A stretch of 14,784 bases of DNA from Ignavibacteriales bacterium UBA6490. GTDB taxonomy: Bacteria; Bacteroidota; Ignavibacteria; Ignavibacteriales; Ignavibacteriaceae. The stretch's first letter is position 1; each line of letters starts with the position of its first letter. The stretch lies in NCBI GenBank assembly GCA_002435365.1, contig DJMM01000074.1, positions 1 through 14,784 of the forward strand, in the 5' to 3' direction. Below the pieces are notes generated by a model. That model ran no database searches and was not told the origin of the DNA. It worked only from the letters and a program-made list of their open reading frames with translations. This document shows positions 7,170 through 12,358 of the stretch, one piece after another. Position numbers and translations under genes: made by a program.

Positions 7170-8101
7170 TAAGGTGAAAATATTTTTAATGCAGAAGGTA
7201 TTATTTCAACATAGCAGGGCAGGTATCCGAGCACCTCGCCGTCTGCTTCAACCGGCACATTTTCTGTTGACGATAACGAGAGAGAACTTATTTTTTTATA
7301 GCCGAAATACCGGGAATTAACATGTGATCCGTTATAAATCTTAGTAAAGGCTTTTAATCTTTTGGTGAGTCTCATAGAATGCATTATCAGCAGGTTCAGT
7401 GAGTTATCGCAGGGATCTGCTCCAGGGGCAAGTTTCATTGATCCTCCCATAGTTGAACCATTTGCAGCAAGAATTCCAAGAAACTCACTATTAATGGAGT
7501 CTTTATTATCAACGCAAAGGTTCATCTGCTTATTTCTGCAGGTAATTGCTTTCAGAAGTGTTTTGACGCCGTAAGCAATTGTGCCTCCTAATATTTTTTG
7601 CTTCCCCTGAACACTTTTTACAACCTCTCCTCCGATACCAGCCTGAAACTCATTTATAAAAATTACATCGCTCTTCCGATTATCAGCGGAATTAAATTTT
7701 ATTCTGCCCAGATCGGCGAGTCTGGTTTTGTTACTTCTGATAATTTTTATCTGCTGTTCTGTGTTCCGCGGCAGCCCGAAGCTTTGCGCAAATCCTTCCC
7801 CTGTTCCGCTGCTTATAATGCCAAGTCTTATTTCAGAGTTAAAGAGCTTTCCATCAGTGAATAATCCGTTGACTATTTCGTGTATTGTTCCGTCTCCGCC
7901 AACAGCAATAAAATTTTTGCAGCCTCTTCTGCTGAGGTACCTGGTAATATTCTCCGCGTCTCTGTTAAACCTGGTTTCATACAAATTATAATTCTCTCCG
8001 AAGTATTTTGTCAGCAGACCTGCTATCATATTTTTTCTACTCCTGGATTTACCGCCGCCCGCGGCGGGATTAAAGATCACATGGTAAATGTCAGTTTGCA
8101 T
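7169..8101 (-). CDS. Diacylglycerol/sphingosine kinase-family lipid kinase (DagK/YegS/LCB5 type)
   Basis: A 310-residue soluble lipid kinase, full length for the DagK/YegS family. Motifs are FNPAAGGGKS (10-19), the nucleotide loop AVGGDGTIHEIVNGL (66-80), SSGTGEGFAQSFGLP (97-111) and the C-terminal EADGE (285-289). The third motif is usually GTxNDFA in diacylglycerol kinases. Here Asn-Asp is replaced by Glu-Gly, so substrate preference may differ, and a sphingoid, ceramide or other lipid is possible. The family phosphorylates a lipid hydroxyl with ATP at the inner membrane face. It is the first gene of the lipid operon, only 7-10 nt ahead of the BtaA fusion. If diacylglycerol is its substrate, kinase and synthase would draw on the same pool, sending it to phosphatidate or to the amino-acid lipid. 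The ATG has no Shine-Dalgarno site, and a TATGACA box lies 54 nt upstream. Confidence 0.88.
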   Translation of the reverse strand: MQTDIYHVIFNPAAGGGKSRSRKNMIAGLLTKYFGENYNLYETRFNRDAENITRYLSRRGCKNFIAVGGDGTIHEIVNGLFTDGKLFNSEIRLGIISSGTGEGFAQSFGLPRNTEQQIKIIRSNKTRLADLGRIKFNSADNRKSDVIFINEFQAGIGGEVVKSVQGKQKILGGTIAYGVKTLLKAITCRNKQMNLCVDNKDSINSEFLGILAANGSTMGGSMKLAPGADPCDNSLNLLIMHSMRLTKRLKAFTKIYNGSHVNSRYFGYKKISSLSLSSTENVPVEADGEVLGYLPCYVEIIPSALKIFSP

Positions 8102-8152
8102 ATTGTATCTGTAGTTTTTACGCTGTTATAATAGATATATAGGAATTTAAGA

Positions 8153-8171
8153 TTGTCATAAAATTGTCAGA
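8153..8171 (-). promoter_or_regulatory. TATGACA box upstream of the lipid operon
   Basis: The minus strand reads TCTGACAATTTTATGACAA, two units 11 bp apart, matching the box ahead of the decarboxylase operon at 16 of 19 positions. The 3' unit is 54 nt from the kinase ATG. TATTAT about 20 nt further downstream could be a -10 element, but the spacing to TATGACA is long for a sigma-70-type promoter, so an operator role is equally possible. Confidence 0.4.
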
Positions 8172-8192
8172 GGATTGTAAAGAATTATATTC

Positions 8193-8205
8193 CCCGCTTC
8201 GCGGG
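8193..8205. repeat. Short GC hairpin
   Basis: CCCGC-TTC-GCGGG is a perfect 5-bp stem in an AT-rich setting. No U-tract follows on either strand, so it is not a clear terminator. It resembles the small GC hairpins of dispersed intergenic repeats. Confidence 0.4.
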
Positions 8206-8230
8206 ACGGTTCAAAGTTAGGGTAGTACGA

Positions 8231-8291
8231 TAGTCATACGTTGTCATACAATTGTCATACATTGTCATACGATCGTCATACATTGTCATTC
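8231..8291. repeat. Helically phased GTCATAC (TATGACA) array
   Basis: Five exact GTCATAC heptamers start at 8233, 8243, 8254, 8264 and 8275, with a sixth variant GTCATT at 8285. The spacings are 10, 11, 10, 11 and 10 bp, so all units face one side of the helix. Two units form a 21-bp tandem period. On the minus strand the unit reads GTATGACAAT, the same core as the boxes at 8153-8171 and 4177-4195. It lies 130-190 nt upstream of the lipid operon and could be a multi-site operator for a cooperative DNA-binding protein, or a curved-DNA or replication-type iteron set. Confidence 0.7.
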
Positions 8292-8316
8292 GTCGTTATT
8301 CCAATATCATATGTAG

Positions 8317-8370
8317 TGACAGGTCACGCCACAGTTAATACAGCGCTTTGAATGATGACGTGACCTGTCA
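8317..8370. repeat. 12-bp inverted repeat TGACAGGTCACG/CGTGACCTGTCA
   Basis: The arms at 8317-8328 and 8359-8370 are perfect complements separated by 30 nt, and could form a stem-loop. Each arm is itself nearly symmetric (TGAC-2 nt-GTCA), as expected of a dimeric regulator site. It follows directly on the GTCATAC array and contains the same TGACA core. Confidence 0.6.
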
Positions 8371-8436
8371 ATCTTCTGAACCTCGATTCATGGGATCAGC
8401 ATCCGTCAGCTGCTGGATTTACAGGATTAAAAGAAT

Positions 8437-8468
8437 GATTGGTTGGTTGATTGATTGGTTGGTTGATA
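8437..8468. repeat. 16-bp tandem duplication of GATT/GGTT units
   Basis: GATT GGTT GGTT GATT is followed at once by GATT GGTT GGTT GATA, so the 16-bp unit is repeated with one change. A simple low-complexity repeat of a kind prone to slippage; no function is evident. Confidence 0.6.
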
Positions 8469-8474
8469 ATGAAA

Positions 8475-8744
8475 CAACACACCTTTTAATTCCCTCTCGA
8501 GAGGGGATGGATTTTGATTTTATTATAATAAACCTATCGTACCAATGTGTAGATAATTTCCTCAGTATCTAATTAAGAGACATGATTTTACAGACTTACT
8601 CTCCCCTCTTGAGAGGGGAGGAATTTTAATTTTATAAAAATAAACCTATCGTTTCATTATGTATATAATTTTCTCAATCTCTAATTAATAGAAATAATTT
8701 GCCAGACTTAACTCCCCTCTCGAGAGGGGGCAGGGGGTGTGTTG
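8475..8744. repeat. Composite palindromic repeat element with inverted ends
   Basis: The 9-bp ends CAACACACC (8475-8483) and GGTGTGTTG (8736-8744) are inverted. Inside, three palindromes sit at 8492-8505 (CCCTCTCGAGAGGG), 8601-8620 (CTCCCCTCTTGAGAGGGGAG, centre mismatched) and 8714-8729 (CCCCTCTCGAGAGGGG), with centres 112 and 111 bp apart. The sequence between them repeats too: both copies share AATAAACCTATCGT, TCTAATTAA and CAGACTTA. It contains no transposase and I see no clear target duplication. It is best read as a dispersed, possibly mobilisable non-coding repeat with a tandem internal unit. Confidence 0.6.
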
Positions 8745-8790
8745 GACTTGACCCAAACTGTACCAGCATATTTATTTATCAAAATATCCT

Positions 8791-8798
8791 TACTTTTG
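8791..8798 (+). promoter_or_regulatory. Candidate Bacteroidota-type -7 promoter element
   Basis: TACTTTTG matches the Bacteroidota -7 consensus TAnnTTTG and ends 19 nt before the exporter ATG. The expected TTG-type -33 element is not clearly present, so the call is tentative. Confidence 0.35.
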
Positions 8799-8817
8799 CT
8801 GAATAAAAAAAAGATTA

Positions 8818-9759
8818 ATGACAACAGATAAACTTTCAAGCTTAAAACTTATACTTGCTTTTGCCGCGGTATATTTAATATGGGGTTCAACCTATCTCGG
8901 AATAAGGTTCGCCATCGAGACAATACCGCCTTTTTTGATGGCGGGTGTCCGCTTTATTGTTGCCGGCGCAATACTTTATTTGTTTTCAAACCGTTCAAAG
9001 GAAAAGTTAGGACCAGCACAATATAAATCTGCTGCTATTATCGGTTTATTGATGCTGCTGGGGGGCAACGGCGGTGTGGTGTGGGCGGAACAGTTTATCA
9101 ATTCAGGATTAACAGCACTGCTCATTTCAACCGTTCCGATATGGGTAGTTATCATAAATCTTATATTTTCCCTTGAAAAAAAGAACTCACTTAAAAACAC
9201 TATCGGGGTTTTCCTCGGATTTATAGGATTATTTTTCCTAATATCACCTGAGCATATAATCAGCGGAGGAAGTCTTGATCTTGCCGGTGCCCTGGTTCTC
9301 ATTGCGGCTTCATTGTCATGGTCAATCGGCTCTGTATACACAAAGCATGCAGTTCTTCCAAAATCCGGACCGCTATCTGCTTCACTTCAAATGATAGCGG
9401 GAGGGATCGGACTGATGAGCGCGAGCCTGATTGCCGGAGAATTTACTTCGTTTGATCCTGCAGCAATTTCCACCCGCTCCCTGCTGGCTGTAATTTATCT
9501 TATAATTTTCGGCTCCCTTATCGCTTTTTCGTCCTATATCTGGCTGCTGCATAATGCGGGACCTTCCAAAGCAACAACCTATGCTTATGTGAATCCGATA
9601 GTTGCAGTTATACTGGGATGGCTTCTGGCTGGTGAGGAGCTTACCTCTAAATCCATTATTGCCGCTATAATTATTATTTCGGCAGTAGTTATAATCATTA
9701 CCGATTTCTCAAAGTTCAAAGCCAACCTGCCGCGGGCAGGCTCAAAGATTAAAAGTTAA
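8818..9759 (+). CDS. yedA: EamA-family drug/metabolite exporter, YedA-like
   Basis: A 313-residue inner-membrane transporter of the drug/metabolite transporter superfamily with two EamA repeats (about 10-142 and 155-292), consistent with ten helices. It matches the YedA group in YLIWGSTYLGIRFAIETIPP, MAGVRFIVAGAILY, the LLGGNGGVVWAEQ segment, LSWSIGSVYTKHAVLP, IAGEFTS and TTYAYVNPIVAVILGW. Members export amino acids, metabolites or drugs, and the substrate is not predictable here. The ATG lacks a Shine-Dalgarno site and follows an A-rich leader, with a TACTTTTG promoter-like element just upstream. It appears to be a single-gene unit: it diverges from the lipid operon and converges with the next gene. 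Nothing in it looks broken. Confidence 0.93.
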   Translation: MTTDKLSSLKLILAFAAVYLIWGSTYLGIRFAIETIPPFLMAGVRFIVAGAILYLFSNRSKEKLGPAQYKSAAIIGLLMLLGGNGGVVWAEQFINSGLTALLISTVPIWVVIINLIFSLEKKNSLKNTIGVFLGFIGLFFLISPEHIISGGSLDLAGALVLIAASLSWSIGSVYTKHAVLPKSGPLSASLQMIAGGIGLMSASLIAGEFTSFDPAAISTRSLLAVIYLIIFGSLIAFSSYIWLLHNAGPSKATTYAYVNPIVAVILGWLLAGEELTSKSIIAAIIIISAVVIIITDFSKFKANLPRAGSKIKS

Positions 9760-9813
9760 GAAGCTGCTGTTTCAAATTACCATTGAGCGGGTTTTTGTAC
9801 CGGTTGATTTTAT

Positions 9814-9841
9814 AAAAAAGGCTGCTCCATCAGGAACAGCC
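9814..9841 (-). terminator. Intrinsic terminator of the secreted beta-helix gene
   Basis: On the minus strand, GGCTGTTCC-TGAT-GGAGCAGCC forms an 8-of-9-bp stem with a 4-nt loop, followed directly by TTTTTT. It begins 29 nt after the stop codon of the gene ending at 9870. On the plus strand only ATAAATTATT follows, so it would be a poor terminator for the exporter gene. Confidence 0.8.
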
Positions 9842-9869
9842 ATAAATTATTAACCGAACGGTACGATAG

Positions 9870-11645
9870 TTATTTCAGGATTACCATTTTTCTGGTCTGT
9901 TTGAAGCTGCCTGCCTTTAAAGTATAGAAATAAACACCGGAACTCAATCCTGATTTATTCATATCAATTTCAGCAGTATAGTTTCCGGCTTCTTTTACTT
10001 CATTAATCAATCCGGCTACTTCGGAACCCAGCACATTATAAATTTTCAGCGATACATGCTCCTGCACCGGAATTGAGAAATTGATTTTTGTGGCCGGGTT
10101 AAACGGATTTGGATAGTTCTGCATCAATGCATAAGTCAACGGCATCGATTCAATTTCAACTTCAGCCTCTTTAATAACAGTCCTGGTTCCGTCATAATCA
10201 AGCTGAATTAAAGCATACCTGACTTTTCCTGCAGAAACATTTTTATCAGTATATGAATAATTTTTTATTTCTGCAGTAGTTCCGTTTCCCGGAATAAATG
10301 CAATTGCTTCACCATTTCTGAGCAGTTCAAATCCGTTATTGTTAAGCTCGGTAGCTGTCTGCCATTTAATCCGGACAGAATTTCCCAAAACATCTGCACT
10401 GAATGTGAGCAGTTCAACCGGGATTATGTAAGGCGTATAATATACAGGTCCTAACGCGTTATTGTCGGGATAGTGAAAAATTCTCATTTCAATAAATAAA
10501 GAATCATCACTTCCCCAGAAATTATTCTGTGCATATATGGTATCGGTGCTGTTATTATAAAGATCGATCAGCGGAGTTGACGAGTTATTATTCTCCAGAA
10601 AAACATTTTTGCCGTCGTCTGTGGTGTCTGCATTAAAAAGGTTTCCCAGGTTCGGTCTTGAACCATTCTGAATTGTCACTCCCCATAAATTCCATCTGAT
10701 CAGATTTCCTGTAACAATTGAATTCTGGTGGCTGGTCGAACTGCCGCCCGAAAATGCAATGCCGCTGCCTCCAAGCATCGGATCGCCCTGCGTATTATTG
10801 CTGTCGATCTGATTATAGCTTATTAAAGCATTGATATTCGAACCTCCGTTGAAGGTCATCCCGTAGCGGTTGTTAATAATTAAATTACCTGTAATTACGG
10901 CATTTACCGTACCGATGGGCAGAAATCCAATTCCTCCTGAATTTGTAGATGCGCGCAATATCCGGTTATTTAATATTTTTGTGGTATCGGAGCCAGTAGT
11001 TCCAAGATTTATCTGCGGTACATTTGCATTTGTTACGTCATTCCCGAGAAAAGTATTCCCGATTATTTTGGGAGCATTTGCAATATTCGCTCCTCCCTGG
11101 ATAGCAGCCCTTTTATTTTCAAGGAAAAGCGAGTTTGTGATTAAAGGACTGGCTCTGAATAAGGCTATCGCCCCGTTGCCGAAAGAGGTGGAAGTCGCAT
11201 TATTATTGTACCTGATTATGCAGCTGTCAATAACCGGACTGCAGTCATTAAGTCTCAGCGATACGGCATACTCAAAGGTAAGTTTTCTCAGTTCGCTGGT
11301 GCTGCTGGTATCGATACGCATTCCCAGATAACCGTCAGTTGTATTAATAGCGGTGAATGTTACATTCAACGGAGGATTAATCAACAATGTGCCCCTTACC
11401 GAAAGAAATGTGGCTGCCGCAAATTTAACTACCGCATTATCATAAATATATAAAGTGTCGTTAAGGCTAATACGGATAGTGTCGTTTACAAAATATTCCC
11501 CGCCTGAAAAAGTTACCAGCCCGCCCGAATTAGTTACCAGGTCATCCAGGTTCCATTTAACACCTGTACCCGGAGTGTTATAATTGGAAAATGCCGAAGC
11601 TGTCAGCAGGAAGATCAAAACTATTGATTGTAAATATGTTTTCAT
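9870..11645 (-). CDS. Secreted right-handed beta-helix protein with C-terminal T9SS (Por) sorting domain
   Basis: A 591-residue exported protein. A signal peptide (residues 1-20, hydrophobic IVLIFLLTASAFS) leads into a parallel beta-helix region (about 100-390) rich in short Asn-containing turns, for example IIGNTFLGNDVTN, ITGNLIINNRYGM and VTGNLIRWNLWGV. It ends in the family-typical NNFWGSDDSLF and GPVYYTPYI blocks. A bridging beta-sandwich (PVELLTFSA...WQTATELNNNGFELLR, about 405-490) follows, then a type-A T9SS signal from about residue 503 with QNYPNPFNP, LKIYNVLGSEV and GVYFYTLKAGSFKQTRKMVILK. Such proteins cross the outer membrane through the T9SS and are attached or released, and beta-helices often bind or cut polysaccharides. 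No catalytic residues can be assigned, so the function is open. The ATG has no Shine-Dalgarno site. It is a single-gene unit with its own terminator. Confidence 0.92.
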   Translation of the reverse strand: MKTYLQSIVLIFLLTASAFSNYNTPGTGVKWNLDDLVTNSGGLVTFSGGEYFVNDTIRISLNDTLYIYDNAVVKFAAATFLSVRGTLLINPPLNVTFTAINTTDGYLGMRIDTSSTSELRKLTFEYAVSLRLNDCSPVIDSCIIRYNNNATSTSFGNGAIALFRASPLITNSLFLENKRAAIQGGANIANAPKIIGNTFLGNDVTNANVPQINLGTTGSDTTKILNNRILRASTNSGGIGFLPIGTVNAVITGNLIINNRYGMTFNGGSNINALISYNQIDSNNTQGDPMLGGSGIAFSGGSSTSHQNSIVTGNLIRWNLWGVTIQNGSRPNLGNLFNADTTDDGKNVFLENNNSSTPLIDLYNNSTDTIYAQNNFWGSDDSLFIEMRIFHYPDNNALGPVYYTPYIIPVELLTFSADVLGNSVRIKWQTATELNNNGFELLRNGEAIAFIPGNGTTAEIKNYSYTDKNVSAGKVRYALIQLDYDGTRTVIKEAEVEIESMPLTYALMQNYPNPFNPATKINFSIPVQEHVSLKIYNVLGSEVAGLINEVKEAGNYTAEIDMNKSGLSSGVYFYTLKAGSFKQTRKMVILK

Positions 11646-11721
11646 TGATACATCTTTTGAACTTGTTAATAAAATCTCTTAACTCAGTATAAGTAAATTA
11701 CGTTTAAAATAGATTCTATAC

Positions 11722-11744
11722 ACATAAATTTTTAATATTTATGT
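11722..11744. promoter_or_regulatory. AT-rich 8-bp inverted repeat in the divergent promoter region
   Basis: ACATAAAT (11722-11729) and ATTTATGT (11737-11744) are perfect inverted arms 7 nt apart. They lie midway between the divergent beta-helix gene and small membrane-protein gene, a typical place for an operator. AT-rich palindromes also arise by chance. Confidence 0.35.
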
Positions 11745-11820
11745 TTACTATATTGCAAACGGAAAACTTCGTAAGCAGTCTCCTGCATTACTAACATAAA
11801 TTAAAGTTATTCAGAGTAAT

Positions 11821-12198
11821 ATGTCCGGACTTGTAGTTTTATCAACAATTCTTATTACGCTTGCACTTTTATTTTACAGCCTTGGAGTATGGGCCGAAAG
11901 GATTGCAAGATATTTAAAAACCTGGCATACCATTGCTTTCTGGACCGGATTCTTATTTGACGTCTCGGGAACATGGACAATGCACCTTATTTCAACCCAC
12001 CCGTTTGACATTCTGGAACCTCATACTTTAACCGGGCAGATTGCCTTATGGCTTATGCTTTTTCATGCCAGCTGGGCTACCTGGGTAGTTCTCAAAAAGC
12101 AGGAATCGCTGCGCAAAAGCTTCCACCGTTTCAGCATAATTGTATGGCTTATCTGGCTGATACCATATTTCGGCGGTATGTACCTGGGAATGAGCTAA
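11821..12198 (+). CDS. Small four-helix membrane protein, HsmA/TIGR03987-like
   Basis: A 125-residue integral membrane protein with four predicted helices, near residues 4-24, 36-58, 72-92 and 104-122. Conserved-looking blocks are LFYSLGVWAER, WHTIAFWTGFLFDVSGTWTM, HTLTGQIALWLMLFHASWATWV, and a basic link KKQESLRKSFHRFS leading to WLIWLIPYFGGMYLG. The pattern recalls the HsmA/TIGR03987 family of uncharacterised membrane proteins. I am fairly but not fully sure of that name, and no function is established from the sequence. His37, His55, His72 and His81 lie in or near the helices and could bind a metal or haem, which is speculation. The ATG has an AT-rich leader without a clear Shine-Dalgarno site. 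The gene stands alone between divergent and downstream neighbours. Confidence 0.75.
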   Translation: MSGLVVLSTILITLALLFYSLGVWAERIARYLKTWHTIAFWTGFLFDVSGTWTMHLISTHPFDILEPHTLTGQIALWLMLFHASWATWVVLKKQESLRKSFHRFSIIVWLIWLIPYFGGMYLGMS

Positions 12199-12358
12199 AA
12201 ACCTTTGCTTATAATTAACATTTTTCATCTGAACTTTAACCTGTAATATGACTCAATAAACCAACGTACCTTTTCTGCTGATTGAATATATGAAATCTAT
12301 ACTTTAACTTTCCACTAATATATTAAAACCTTTATTAATCATATCCCGGATTATCAAA

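Larger units (their letters stand above)
8102..8817. other. Gene-free, repeat-rich divergent intergenic region
   Basis: This 716-bp stretch separates the minus-strand lipid operon from the plus-strand exporter gene and holds no convincing coding sequence. It carries the TATGACA box, GC hairpin, phased array, inverted repeat, 16-bp duplication and composite palindromic element listed separately. The piece around 8371-8436 (GGATTTACAGGATTAAAAG) resembles a generic dispersed intergenic repeat, but no second copy is present here. Confidence 0.75.

Noticed and set aside
8231..8291. A possible CRISPR array
   Set aside because: The repeat unit is 7-10 bp with 3-4 bp between units, far too short for repeats and spacers, and no cas gene is present.
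8348..8572. Plus-strand ORF of 74 codons
   Set aside because: It runs through the inverted repeat, the GATT/GGTT duplication and the first palindrome. The protein is repeat-derived and has no start signal.
8475..8744. Insertion sequence or retron/integron attC site
   Set aside because: There is no transposase, reverse transcriptase or integrase in or near it, and no clear target duplication. A non-coding repeat fits better.
10870..11331. Plus-strand ORF of 153 codons inside the beta-helix gene
   Set aside because: It is the shadow of the repetitive minus-strand coding sequence, whose signal peptide and T9SS domain leave no doubt about the true frame.
12199..12358. A promoter or small RNA between the HsmA-like gene and the propeller gene
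   Set aside because: The 160 bp are AT-rich with no clear TAnnTTTG element, stem-loop or T-tract that I could defend.
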